From assembly GCA_009664345.1 (NCBI GenBank), contig CP043547.1:310001-374000 (forward strand): a stretch of 64,000 nt of DNA. The letters run 5' to 3'. The notes under the pieces are model-generated. The model worked only from the letters and a program-made list of their open reading frames with translations. It did no database searches and had not been told where the DNA came from. Source of the stretch: Planctomycetales bacterium 10988. Its GTDB lineage: Bacteria > Planctomycetota > Planctomycetia > Pirellulales > Pb10988. Numbering within the stretch: position 1 is the stretch's first letter; the number at the start of each line of letters is the position of its first letter. Both the position numbers and the translations under genes were made by a program. Below are positions 1-8,280 of this stretch, one piece after another.

Positions 1-74
1 TTCGAATCTTCGCGAATTTCTAACGTTTCTCCCGTTGGTGGTGGATATTTTTGCTTGATCCATTCAACCGAGGG

Positions 75-755
75 TTAAATCTCCTTCTTCGCGGACTTAT
101 GATAAATTCCGATTTGAATGGCTCCATACTTGCGGAAATCCCAATCATCGAGATGAGGAACGGTTTCCATGGAAAGTCGAGGATCGGCTTCAATGACCAT
201 TAAGCTATCCTCAGGAGCGGCCTGGAGGATTTCTGCCAACATAGTCATGAGTTCTTGGCGACGATCTTCAAAAAAGGCATAGGGAGGAGAACAAAACACC
301 AACCAGGGAAGCGTTTTCTCAGGCGTTTGCTGCTTCCACCAGTAAAAGGTATCGGATGGAAAAATTTCCACAAGGGACGCAATGTCCAAGTGGGCGACAT
401 TCTCTTTTAAAACATCCACGGTCGGAAAATGTCGTTCAATAAAGATCGCACGTTTGCTTCCGCGGCTGATCGCTTCCAGCCCCAAGGCCCCGGTTCCCGC
501 AAACAGATCAATAGCCAGTTTCCCTTCCACTCGTTTTCCGAGCAGGTTGAATACCGATTCGCGAATACGGTCTTTCATTGGACGAGTCACGTCCAACCCG
601 GAGTATTTTAAGCGGCTACGGCGAAAGCGACCACCAATGATTCGCAATTCGTTATCGACTTTGGCCGCAGGGTTTGTTTTTTTCGAACGATTGGAACCTG
701 CTGATTTGTGCTTTTTTTTGCGTTTTGCCACCGATGTTGTTCTCTCTTCCTGCAA
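75..755 (-). CDS. rsmD: 16S rRNA (guanine-N2)-methyltransferase, RsmD family
   Basis: The protein is a SAM-dependent methyltransferase of the RsmD family, which modifies G966 of 16S rRNA during small-subunit assembly in the cytoplasm. Visible signatures are the GG-R-R/RP-D--RES-FN block (residues about 41-72), SAM motif I with [17 protein letters not shown] (about 83-99), and the catalytic tetrapeptide SPPY (about 156-159), where most relatives have DPPY or NPPY. At 226 residues it is slightly longer than the usual ~190 because of a Lys-rich N-terminal tail of about 35 residues. A later start within that tail is possible, but none is clearly better. The catalytic serine variant is tolerated in other N-methyltransferases, so activity is likely. 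No partner gene is visible to its right, because the next gene is divergent. Confidence 0.92.
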   Translation of the reverse strand: MQEERTTSVAKRKKKHKSAGSNRSKKTNPAAKVDNELRIIGGRFRRSRLKYSGLDVTRPMKDRIRESVFNLLGKRVEGKLAIDLFAGTGALGLEAISRGSKRAIFIERHFPTVDVLKENVAHLDIASLVEIFPSDTFYWWKQQTPEKTLPWLVFCSPPYAFFEDRRQELMTMLAEILQAAPEDSLMVIEADPRLSMETVPHLDDWDFRKYGAIQIGIYHKSAKKEI

Positions 756-1040
756 ATTTCACCTGCCGCACCTTTTTTTCGGACTTGCTACGTACTACGC
801 TACCATGTTACGGACGTTTGCTTAAGAGTGGGGCTTGAAAACGGTGGTGGCAGTGGCTTCCTTTTCATGTTTTCTCGCCACATCCCAAATAAAGCAATCG
901 CGTTCCTGCCAACCAAGAGCGTTTCTACTTGGAGAATCCAGCGGAAAACGCTTCAAGCGAGAGGTCTAAAATGGGATTCCTTCCTCGAACCTCTCTTTCT
1001 TTCTCTTCTAAGATCTTTTGTAAAACAAGGAGATCAAGCT

Positions 1041-2000
1041 ATGTCCCCAGCGGGAAATGCTTCGCGATGGCTGAAAGTCACAACCCTGAGTGCCGTCACG
1101 CTCACCATGTTGAGTACCGTTTCCATGGCCTTCTATCCGGAATATTTAAGTGGAATCGTATGGCCTGAGCCTCCTGTCATCACTCCGGGCACCGATGGTG
1201 GCCCCCCTTCAGATGCGATCGTTTTGTTTGATGGAACCGATCTTTCCAGGTGGGAAGGTGGCGAACAGTGGGAAATCAAAGATGGCTATGCAGTAACCGC
1301 TGGTGGAGAAATCACCACGAAGCAAGAGTTCGGCGATATCCAAATTCATCTCGAATGGGCATCGCCTGTCGAAGTTGAAGGCGACGGGCAAGGCCGTGGC
1401 AATAGCGGCATCTTTCTGGCCGGACGTTATGAAATCCAAATTCTCGATTCTTATAATAACCCGACTTATTTCGATGGGCAGGCCGGCTCGCTTTATAAAC
1501 AACAACCCCCGATGGTCAATGCTTGCCGACCCCCTGGCGAATGGCAAACCTATGACATTCTCTTCTCCGCTCCTCGCTTCGATGAAAATCAACAACTGAT
1601 GCGTCCCGGCTATGTAACGGTCTTACATAATGGCGTCGCGGTTCATCATCGTACAGAAATCAAAGGAAATACCGCCTTCAATATGCCGGCAATGTACGAA
1701 GCGTATTCTGGAAAAGGTCCTCTTGCATTGCAATTCCATCGCGATCAGGTCCGTTTCCGCAATATCTGGGTGCGAGAGTTGAATCCCATCGTCGGGGACT
1801 ATCCGGCGGAGCGTGCTCCCTGGTCGCCAGAAGTTCTCAAACGACAAAAGAAAAAACAATCCGCCAAGACCGCCGCATTAACCAAAGAGAGGGAAGCAGC
1901 TGAGAAGAGCGCAGAAGGAAACACTGGTACAAAGCTGACAAAGAAGCAAAATCGAAAACCTGCCGAGTCAGTAGCAAAAGACCCACCTTTAAAAAAGTAA
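1041..2000 (+). CDS. DUF1080 (3-keto-disaccharide hydrolase-like) secreted protein
   Basis: This is a 319-residue protein with an N-terminal hydrophobic signal segment ([20 protein letters not shown]) and one DUF1080 domain. The domain is marked by [29 protein letters not shown] and the final [15 protein letters not shown]. Family members are concanavalin-like sandwiches, some shown to hydrolyse 3-keto-glycosides; the substrate here is unknown. The ATG at 1041 was chosen because AAGGAG lies 8 bases upstream. The frame stays open back to 708, but that extension has no signal-like start and overlaps the rsmD 5' end. The C-terminus is a charged Lys/Glu/Ala tail of about 55 residues. It ends at a TAA that is followed in the same frame by more of the same composition (see 2001-2105). 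Confidence 0.85.
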   Translation: MSPAGNASRWLKVTTLSAVTLTMLSTVSMAFYPEYLSGIVWPEPPVITPGTDGGPPSDAIVLFDGTDLSRWEGGEQWEIKDGYAVTAGGEITTKQEFGDIQIHLEWASPVEVEGDGQGRGNSGIFLAGRYEIQILDSYNNPTYFDGQAGSLYKQQPPMVNACRPPGEWQTYDILFSAPRFDENQQLMRPGYVTVLHNGVAVHHRTEIKGNTAFNMPAMYEAYSGKGPLALQFHRDQVRFRNIWVRELNPIVGDYPAERAPWSPEVLKRQKKKQSAKTAALTKEREAAEKSAEGNTGTKLTKKQNRKPAESVAKDPPLKK

Positions 2001-2105
2001 ATGAAAAAGAAACCAGCATCAGGAGAGGAAGCAAAAGCTGCTCCGCCAAAACCTTCTAAAGAAACGTCCGAGGAAGAGGCACCTGCTGAAGATTCGAAAG
2101 AATAA
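2001..2105 (+). CDS. 34-codon in-frame continuation after the DUF1080 stop (detached tail)
   Basis: Directly after the TAA at 1998-2000 an ATG opens a 34-codon frame in the same register as the DUF1080 gene. It is rich in Lys, Glu, Pro and Ala, just like the preceding tail. It has no independent ribosome binding site except the purine-rich run at the gene junction. The simplest reading is that a single stop codon cut off the end of a longer low-complexity tail. A short translationally coupled peptide or stop readthrough are alternatives. A terminator follows 28 bases later. Confidence 0.35.
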   Translation: MKKKPASGEEAKAAPPKPSKETSEEEAPAEDSKE

Positions 2106-2132
2106 GCAAATACTTTTCGTTGACGAAAATAT

Positions 2133-2166
2133 AAAAGCCGGGGGGATCATTTCCTTCGGCTTTTTT
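2133..2166 (+). terminator. Rho-independent terminator after the DUF1080 gene
   Basis: An 8-base stem AAAAGCCG/CGGCTTTT encloses a loop containing GGGGG and TTCC. It is followed by a run of T and lies 28 bases after the last in-frame stop. The A-run on the 5' side could let it work in both directions. Confidence 0.8.
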
Positions 2167-2266
2167 GTTTGAGGGTTTTGAGTTGGCGACCGCTCCCTAT
2201 TGCTCTCCGTGGGATTGAGCTAAAATAAAATCATCACCACTACAAAATAAGCAAGGAGCTTCAACA

Positions 2267-2725
2267 ATGTTACAATCGATTGATCATGTAAATTTGGTCG
2301 TTGAAGACTTGGAGGGAATGAAGTCTTTCTATACAGAAGTCTTAGGTTTGAAAGTAACCAAGGAAGTAACGATCTATGGCGATTGGGTCGATGCCACCGT
2401 GGGTTTAAAAGGGGTAGAAGCTCAAGTTATTTATTTAGACTTACCGGAAGGTCCCAGAGTGGAACTTTTAAAATATGTCAATCCACCTGGGGATCGTCCT
2501 GACAAGTTAGGACAGTCCAATACAATGGGGCTTCGCCACCTTGCCTTTCGAGTCGAAAAGATTGATATATTTGTGGAACAGTTAAAACGGAAAAAAGTCC
2601 CTTTCTTGAGTGAAGTGATGACGGTTCCCAATACCCAAGTTACTTATAAAGGCGGATTGCAAAAACGACTTGTTTATTTTCATGATCCAGAGGGTAATAT
2701 TCTAGAACTTTGCTGCTATACCTAA
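2267..2725 (+). CDS. VOC (glyoxalase/bleomycin resistance/dioxygenase) superfamily protein
   Basis: This 152-residue single-domain protein has the paired beta-alpha-beta-beta-beta layout of the vicinal oxygen chelate superfamily. It opens with IDHVNLVVEDLEGMKSFYTEVLGL and ends with LVYFHDPEGNILELCCY. Metal-ligand candidates are His7 in the first motif, Glu in PRVELLKY, His in MGLRHLAFRV and the C-terminal Glu in ILELC, the usual four-ligand pattern. The reaction cannot be named; lyase, dioxygenase and resistance proteins share this fold. An AAGGAG ribosome site lies 9 bases before the ATG. The gene ends 33 bases before the ThiF-like gene and may be co-transcribed with it. Confidence 0.85.
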   Translation: MLQSIDHVNLVVEDLEGMKSFYTEVLGLKVTKEVTIYGDWVDATVGLKGVEAQVIYLDLPEGPRVELLKYVNPPGDRPDKLGQSNTMGLRHLAFRVEKIDIFVEQLKRKKVPFLSEVMTVPNTQVTYKGGLQKRLVYFHDPEGNILELCCYT

Positions 2726-2758
2726 TTTTTAACCATCAATCTTTTTACATTAAACAAT

Positions 2759-3811
2759 ATGTCAATAAACGACCTATCTCGATATTCTCGCCAGATCCGC
2801 TTTTCGGCTCTTGGTGAAGTGGGGCAAAGAAAGCTACTTGCAAGTAAAGTGCTTGTCTGTGGTTGCGGAGCTTTGGGAACGCACCTAGCAGAACAACTTG
2901 CCAGAGCAGGTGTCGGAAAAATGAAACTTATCGACCGTGATTTTGTCGATTGGTCGAACCTTCAACGACAAGTTTTATTTACAGAGCAAGATGTTCAAGA
3001 ATGTCTTCCAAAAGCAATTGCCGCTCAACGTCATTTACAAGGTATCAATTCCGAAGTTTCGGTTGAAGCTGAAGTGTTAGATCTCGATTCCGGGAATATT
3101 GAAAACTACTTAAATGGAATCGATTTAATTTTAGATGGAACGGATAATTTTGAAACCCGCTATTTAATCAATGATGTGTCGATTAAATATAAGATACCTT
3201 GGGTCTTCGGAGGTTGTTTAGGAGCGGAAGGTCAGATGATGCCGATTTTGCCCAAGAAGTCGGCTTGTTTACGATGTCTCTTTCCCGAACCACCGGCAGC
3301 CGGAGATACGCCAACATGTGATTCCGCTGGGATTCTCGCTTCTATTATTGGCGTCGTCGCTTCCATGCAAGTGTTAGAAGCGATTAAAATTTTAAGCGGG
3401 AATCTAGAGGTGGTAAATCCCTATTTAACAATGATCGATCTTTGGGGAAATCGGACGCAACAACTACGCTGTCCGCGTAGAAGTGGCGAGTTGGAACATC
3501 AGACCGCTTGTCCCACTTGCGGACCCGAGGCGGAGTTTCCTTGGCTGGAAGGAAAAAAAAGTGCCCGTTCCCAAGTGTTGTGTGGAAGAAATTCCGTTCA
3601 AATCTCGCCGCCTGAAGGAAAAGGTTTTGATCTGGATCAGTTGGCTGCGCAACTCAGCTCTTTGGGAAGTGTACAACGAAATCCATTCTTGCTTCGGTTT
3701 CAAGCGGAGAAGTGGCAACTGACCATTTTTCCGGATGGCCGCACCATCATTAAAGGAACCGAAGACCTGAGCGAAGCCAAGTCAGTCTTTACTCGCTTCG
3801 TCGGTTTGTAA
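2759..3811 (+). CDS. ThiF/MoeB/HesA-family adenylyltransferase (E1-like)
   Basis: This is a 350-residue E1-like enzyme of the kind that adenylates the C-terminal glycine of sulfur-carrier proteins such as ThiS or MoaD. The start SRYSRQIRF and the Rossmann loop GCGALGTHLAEQLARAGVG fit the family. So do DRDFVDWSNLQRQ, the DGTDNFETRYLINDVS segment, a zinc site made of CLRC and CPTC pairs, and the TCDSAGIL segment that carries the crossover-loop cysteine region. The last ~80 residues, after the second CxxC, are not a recognisable rhodanese domain. ThiF and MoeB cannot be separated by sequence reading alone, so no symbol is given. The 3' end overlaps the convergent small gene by 23 bases. Confidence 0.88.
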   Translation: MSINDLSRYSRQIRFSALGEVGQRKLLASKVLVCGCGALGTHLAEQLARAGVGKMKLIDRDFVDWSNLQRQVLFTEQDVQECLPKAIAAQRHLQGINSEVSVEAEVLDLDSGNIENYLNGIDLILDGTDNFETRYLINDVSIKYKIPWVFGGCLGAEGQMMPILPKKSACLRCLFPEPPAAGDTPTCDSAGILASIIGVVASMQVLEAIKILSGNLEVVNPYLTMIDLWGNRTQQLRCPRRSGELEHQTACPTCGPEAEFPWLEGKKSARSQVLCGRNSVQISPPEGKGFDLDQLAAQLSSLGSVQRNPFLLRFQAEKWQLTIFPDGRTIIKGTEDLSEAKSVFTRFVGL

Positions 3812-4022
3812 TGCGAAGAACTTCAAAGTTGTCAAAATCAACAATTATTAAACGCCAGTAATCTTTGTCGATAAAAATATTACCACATTCACACCCAATA
3901 CTATCGCGGGGAATGGATGGAATAAGACTACCGCAAACCTTGCAGTGATAATGAAGGTCCAGGTCTTTGGGAACTTCAGAAGAATCACGGTAGCCTCTTC
4001 CAATCAATTCGAAGTTAGTCAT
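3789..4022 (-). CDS. Small zinc-ribbon-like hypothetical protein
   Basis: This 77-residue protein has a CKVCG and a CECGN pair separated by about 15 residues, the spacing of a compact zinc ribbon. It ends with a beta-rich segment, DYWRLIIVDFDNFEVLRI. Its ATG overlaps the end of the upstream DUF1080 gene by 8 bases, which implies translational coupling. Its 3' end runs 23 bases into the convergent ThiF-like gene. I do not know a function. The cysteine pattern, the coupling and normal codon use argue that it is a real gene and not a shadow. Confidence 0.6.
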   Translation of the reverse strand: MTNFELIGRGYRDSSEVPKDLDLHYHCKVCGSLIPSIPRDSIGCECGNIFIDKDYWRLIIVDFDNFEVLRITNRRSE

Positions 4023-4656
4023 CGAGATTTAAGATTTCTACTTTTCGAATCTTGATGGTGCTTCCTGGATCGTGTTGTTGAAAAGCAATATGGCCAGAGA
4101 GAAAAGTTTTATCAAAGTCTAAAAATTCATAAAGTTCTTGATCGTTGACCGTCAACTTAATCCGCGTGAGTTCTCGCTTTCGCCAAACATCATCTTTGAC
4201 TTCAACTTCGTAAGTAAACCAAGTGTCAGGTTTGACGTGTTGAGTGTAAACACTACAGAAGCCATAAAGAGAACCGGTGCGGATCGGGTCTTTGTGATTG
4301 CTGTTTATCTGAGCTTCATAGCCATCAAGAAAACTAGGTTCTCTGGTGGTTCGGAAATACATTCCTGAATTTCCATTGGAATTAATTTTTACCTCAGCGC
4401 GAAGTTTGAAGTTTGTAAATGGACCTTCCGTGCAAACCAGCATGGATTGGGTTCCAGAACCAACGAGAATTCCATCTTGGAGTTCCCAAAAGCTGTCTTC
4501 TTTCCCAACTTTTTCCCAACCTTCCATCGTGCTTCCGTCAAAGAGCGTTTGCCAATGTTCATTGCTTTCTGCTGGGATATTTTCTTGGGCATAACATGAA
4601 GTACCAAAGGAAAAAGTAACAACAAACAAAATCCAACAAGTTATTTTTTGATACAT
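4015..4656 (-). CDS. DUF1080 (3-keto-disaccharide hydrolase-like) secreted protein
   Basis: This 213-residue protein has a signal peptide (KITCWILFVVTFSFGTSCYA, cut probably after YAQ) and a full DUF1080 domain. The domain runs from WQTLFDGSTMEGWEKVG through NSNGNSGMYFRTTRE to GHIAFQQHDPGSTIKIRKVEIL. The ATG at 4656 is preferred over the longer frame to 4782 because it places the signal peptide at the N-terminus and avoids overlap with the upstream oxidoreductase. It lies 58 bases downstream of a Gfo/Idh/MocA gene on the same strand. That pairing is consistent with periplasmic handling of 3-keto sugars, in which the oxidoreductase makes or removes a keto group and the DUF1080 protein cleaves the glycoside. 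The pathway link is inference. Confidence 0.85.
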   Translation of the reverse strand: MYQKITCWILFVVTFSFGTSCYAQENIPAESNEHWQTLFDGSTMEGWEKVGKEDSFWELQDGILVGSGTQSMLVCTEGPFTNFKLRAEVKINSNGNSGMYFRTTREPSFLDGYEAQINSNHKDPIRTGSLYGFCSVYTQHVKPDTWFTYEVEVKDDVWRKRELTRIKLTVNDQELYEFLDFDKTFLSGHIAFQQHDPGSTIKIRKVEILNLDD

Positions 4657-4714
4657 AAGAGAAACCTTGGGGGAGATAAATAGAAAATAAGGAACTGTAC
4701 TGTCAAAAAATAGA

Positions 4715-6085
4715 TTACATTTCGATTTCGTAACCCTGACGATAAGGCCGAGAGAGGAAGCTATTTGCTTCTTCATCCTCAAGAATTGTTTCCGTGACAG
4801 GGTCCCATTTTAAGGGGCGAGCAAAGCGGGCAGAAATTCCTGCCAAGTGGCAAATGTTTAACATTTCCATATGAGAATGTACATCAGAAATCGGAAGCTT
4901 TCGTTCGCGAACACAATGTAGAAAATTTCCCCAGTGAGCGGTGCGGGCATTGTTTTCTTCCATCGGAAAATTGCGATAAACTTTTGCAATGGCGTCTTCT
5001 GGAAGCGGATTGTGCTTTAAATTTTCTACTGGTTTTCCAACTAATTTCTTTCGATTGACAAAGATTCTACCCTTTTCCCCAGTGATGAGGACCCCGTTAT
5101 CTGTGTCATGGCGGATGATCATTTCGGTTCCATTGGGGTATTTCACAACAAATTTGAACTCGGTCGCAGTATTGAAACGATCTTTTTGAACAGGATAGCC
5201 GTTTTCAAATTTGACGGGATGGGTGGCAACTCCTTCGATAGAAGTTGGGCCTTCCGTTTGGCCATTGAGTTTTAATGCCCAATTGCAAATGTCCACATGA
5301 TGAGCTCCCCAATCCGTGAGCTTTCCACCTGAGTATTCATACCACCAGCGGAACGTATAATGACAGTTTGAAAGACTCTCGCCTTGATCGTCGATGAGTT
5401 GACGATAATCCACCTTCGGAGCAGGTCCCAGCCAGCGATCGAAATTCAATCCGGACGGAGTTTGAGAAACCGGAAGTGATGGGCAGGAAGGAGCGGCTCC
5501 GATGGCAGCTTGAACTTGTTGAATCCGTCCAAGTCGTCCTTCAGCGACGATGGCCATCGCTTTCACAAACAGATCGAACTGACTACGCTGCTGGGTTCCG
5601 ACTTGAACGACACGCCCGGTCTCCTTTTGGACCTTTCGAATTAACTTTCCTTCGTCGATGGTCAGGGTCAAGGGCTTTTCACAATAAACATCTTTTCCGG
5701 CCAGCATGGCTTCAATCACCGGCTTGGTATGCCAATGATCGGGGGTAGCCACATGAATCACATCGACATCGTCGCGTTCGATCACTTCGCGGTAATCTTC
5801 GGTGAGCGTTGCTTTTCCAAGGGCATATCTTGCATTGAATTCCTCACGCCGTCCTTTGTCCACGTCGGCTATTGCCACGATTTTGAGCCATTGCTTCGAG
5901 GAATTCATATTGGATCGAGCGATCCCGCCGGAGCCAATCAGCCCGACGGTCATGCGTTCGTTCGGTGATTTTAACTCGTCTGCCAAACTCCTCTGGATGG
6001 AAAAAAAGCCAGAGGAACTCGCCGCAGCTACACCTGTGAGGGTGGATTTAATGAAATGACGACGGTTCGTTGAAAAATTATTCAT
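4715..6085 (-). CDS. Tat-exported Gfo/Idh/MocA-family oxidoreductase
   Basis: This is a 456-residue NAD(P)-dependent oxidoreductase of the glucose-fructose oxidoreductase family. It begins with a twin-arginine signal (NRRHFIKSTLTGVAAASSSG), so it is exported folded. The Rossmann loop is VGLIGSGGIARSNM, and the family motif CEKPLT lies near residue 135. The C-terminal alpha/beta domain contains WGAHHVDICNWAL. It is the first gene of a short operon with a DUF1080 protein and a zinc-ribbon protein. Such pairs in planctomycetes are probably involved in sugar or glycoside conversion. The exact substrate cannot be read from the sequence. Confidence 0.9.
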   Translation of the reverse strand: MNNFSTNRRHFIKSTLTGVAAASSSGFFSIQRSLADELKSPNERMTVGLIGSGGIARSNMNSSKQWLKIVAIADVDKGRREEFNARYALGKATLTEDYREVIERDDVDVIHVATPDHWHTKPVIEAMLAGKDVYCEKPLTLTIDEGKLIRKVQKETGRVVQVGTQQRSQFDLFVKAMAIVAEGRLGRIQQVQAAIGAAPSCPSLPVSQTPSGLNFDRWLGPAPKVDYRQLIDDQGESLSNCHYTFRWWYEYSGGKLTDWGAHHVDICNWALKLNGQTEGPTSIEGVATHPVKFENGYPVQKDRFNTATEFKFVVKYPNGTEMIIRHDTDNGVLITGEKGRIFVNRKKLVGKPVENLKHNPLPEDAIAKVYRNFPMEENNARTAHWGNFLHCVRERKLPISDVHSHMEMLNICHLAGISARFARPLKWDPVTETILEDEEANSFLSRPYRQGYEIEM

Positions 6086-6255
6086 ACAAAAAACTCGACA
6101 GTTAGAACCATGGATGACTCTCAGCTTTCACTGAAACGCGCAAACTAAGAGTAGAACTTGCTCTTCTCCATATTTCAAGAGAGACAACTTCACGAACCTG
6201 ATCGCGGATACTTCTGTCAAATCAAACTGACAAGGCTTCAATTGAAAGGTGAGCA

Positions 6256-6717
6256 ATGAAGGGACCAATTAAATTTTCAATTAAATTTTACAGTGTCGCT
6301 GATGAATATGGGGAGTTCTCAAATTTCGCGACGTTCCCGATTCGTATGGGGAAACAGACTTGGCCGACGACGGAACATTACTTTCAAGCAATGAAATTTA
6401 AGAACAAATCCGATCAAAAGGCAATTCGCAAAGCAAGTTCAGCCTTGCTTACAGCAAGAATGGGCCGTGATCGAAAAAGGAAGCTCCGTAAAGATTGGGA
6501 GTCCGCCAAGGTGAATATCATGCGGGATGCGTTGATGGCGAAGTTCACCCAGCATGAAGAGCTTCGCCTTTTACTTTTAAGTACGGGCGAAGCCAAGATC
6601 ATCGAGCATGCTGCAAATGATGACTACTGGGGAGACGGCGGAAATGGGAGAGGAAAGAACATGCTGGGAAAATTGCTGATGGAGGTTCGAGCCAGATTGT
6701 CTCAAGAACATTCGTGA
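6256..6717 (+). CDS. NADAR-domain protein (YbiA-like N-glycosidase)
   Basis: This 153-residue protein covers one NADAR domain from end to end. Key segments are GEFSNFATFPIRMG, WPTTEHYFQAMKF, the LRLLLLSTGEAKIIEHAANDDYWGDGG block and the closing GKNMLGKLLMEVR. Known relatives include YbiA, which clears riboflavin-pathway intermediates, and members that remove ADP-ribose from guanine in DNA. Which role applies here is open. The conserved Glu of the TTEHYFQAMKF motif and the D-YWGDG motif are intact. A GGTGAG purine stretch sits just before the ATG. The gene stands alone between two minus-strand operons. Confidence 0.87.
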   Translation: MKGPIKFSIKFYSVADEYGEFSNFATFPIRMGKQTWPTTEHYFQAMKFKNKSDQKAIRKASSALLTARMGRDRKRKLRKDWESAKVNIMRDALMAKFTQHEELRLLLLSTGEAKIIEHAANDDYWGDGGNGRGKNMLGKLLMEVRARLSQEHS

Positions 6718-6864
6718 TTCCTGAATCTAGAGCGTTTCCCATCCATCAGCGTGAGAATATCGTCCTTCGATGAGTACTCTCCTAATTCTCAGAGTAGACG
6801 AACGATTCTTCGAAAGGCTAAAAGTACTTTTTGAAAAGGAGAGGCCGCGTTGAATCAGGCGAGA

Positions 6865-8271
6865 TTATGCGAGTAACTCCGGAATGAGTTTTCCGCCAAA
6901 TTGCGACAATTGTTTAAAGCGGCCTCCATGGAAATAGGTGAGCTTATTGTCATCTAGTCCCAGCAGATGCAGCAAAGTTACATGGACGTCGCGGATTGGA
7001 TGGGCAATGTCGACCGCTTTGGCTCCAAGTTCATCGGTGCCTCCAACGACGGCTCCCTTCTTGACGCCACCTCCGGCAAAGAACATCGCCATTGCCTCCG
7101 CGTTGTGATCGCGACCGATGGCCGTTTCGCCTCCGCGAACGGTGTTATCTGGCGTTCTTCCGAATTCGCCGGTCCAAACAATGAGCGTATCGTCGAGCAT
7201 TCCACGGGCGTTCAGGTCTTTGATGAGCCCGGCAATGGGCTTGTCTACCGAACGAATCCGCTTGCGATGAGCCCGTTCAATAAAGTCGTGAGAGTCCCAA
7301 CCACCAGAGAAAATTTGCACACAGCGAACGCCTTGTTCAACCAGTTTTCGAGCCAAGAGACAGCGGCGACCAAAAGATTCCGTTTCAGGATCATCGAGGC
7401 CATACATCGATTGCGTGGCAGGCGTTTCATTCCGGAGGTCGACGAGTTCCGGGACTTCCATCTGCATCCGGAAGGCAAGTTCGTAATTTTCCATCCTTGC
7501 AGCAAGTTGGTCGTGATGAGGATGTTCTGAGAGGTGTTCTTGATTCATCGCGTGCAAGACATCCAAGTTTGCCCGTTGATGCGCGCGGTTTTTCCAAGAG
7601 GGTGGCGTGAGGTCCAACAGTGGCGAGCCTTTCGAACGAAGCGGCGTGCCTTGAAAAGAAGGCGGTAAGAAACCGTTGGACCAATTTCCGCTTCCACCTT
7701 GAGGGGCAGCAAGCTCGGTCATCACCACATATCCCGGTAGGTTTTGGTTTTCGCTGCCAAGTCCATACGTCAGCCAAGACCCAATCGCCGGGTCTCCTCC
7801 AAAGCTGTTTCCTGTATTCATGTGGAAGAGAGCCGCAGGGTGATTCACTGACTCGGCTTGGCAACCGCGATAGACACAAAGCTCGTCGGCGACTTCCGTT
7901 TCCGCCAGATGGTGGAAGTGTTCGCACATGGGAATGCCCGCGTTTCCGGCCTGCTTGAACTGGTAAGGACTGCGTACGAAAAACCGATTGCCCTTAGTCA
8001 TTCCTGCAAGTTTTTTATTCTCGGTAACAAAATTCTTTAAGTGAAGTTGATCGAGTTTCGGCTTCGGGTCGAACGTGTCGATATGACTTGGGCCCCCTTC
8101 CATGAAGAGCATGATGACGGCCTTGGCACGCGGCTGATGGTGGGGAGCTTTGGGGGCAAGTGGTCCCGTTGGCTGCTCGGAAGCAAGCAAGTCCGTAAGG
8201 GCCACCGAACCTAATGAGGCCCCGAGTCCATACAAAAAGTTCCGACGATTGAGCATTGCAGTTTGATTCAT
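6865..8271 (-). CDS. DUF1501 (sulfatase-fold) protein, Tat-exported
   Basis: This 468-residue DUF1501 protein belongs to a family related to the alkaline phosphatase/sulfatase fold and abundant in planctomycetes. It starts with a Tat-like signal (NRRNFLYGLGASLGSVALTDLLA). Family marks include FMEGGPSHIDTFDPKP, GCQAESVNHPAALFHMNTG, WDSHDF, IVWTGEFGRTPD and GRDHNAEAMAMFFAGGGVK. It is the last gene of the sigma-FecR-PSD1-DUF1501 operon, 9 bases after the PSD1 gene. DUF1501 and PSD1 proteins almost always occur as a pair. The biochemical role of the pair is unproven; surface or periplasmic polysaccharide breakdown is often assumed. Confidence 0.92.
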   Translation of the reverse strand: MNQTAMLNRRNFLYGLGASLGSVALTDLLASEQPTGPLAPKAPHHQPRAKAVIMLFMEGGPSHIDTFDPKPKLDQLHLKNFVTENKKLAGMTKGNRFFVRSPYQFKQAGNAGIPMCEHFHHLAETEVADELCVYRGCQAESVNHPAALFHMNTGNSFGGDPAIGSWLTYGLGSENQNLPGYVVMTELAAPQGGSGNWSNGFLPPSFQGTPLRSKGSPLLDLTPPSWKNRAHQRANLDVLHAMNQEHLSEHPHHDQLAARMENYELAFRMQMEVPELVDLRNETPATQSMYGLDDPETESFGRRCLLARKLVEQGVRCVQIFSGGWDSHDFIERAHRKRIRSVDKPIAGLIKDLNARGMLDDTLIVWTGEFGRTPDNTVRGGETAIGRDHNAEAMAMFFAGGGVKKGAVVGGTDELGAKAVDIAHPIRDVHVTLLHLLGLDDNKLTYFHGGRFKQLSQFGGKLIPELLA

Positions 8272-8280
8272 TTCAGTTCC

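Noticed and set aside
708-1040. N-terminal extension of the DUF1080 gene back to 708
   Set aside because: It overlaps the rsmD start, has no ribosome site and would bury the signal peptide; ATG 1041 has AAGGAG at the right distance.
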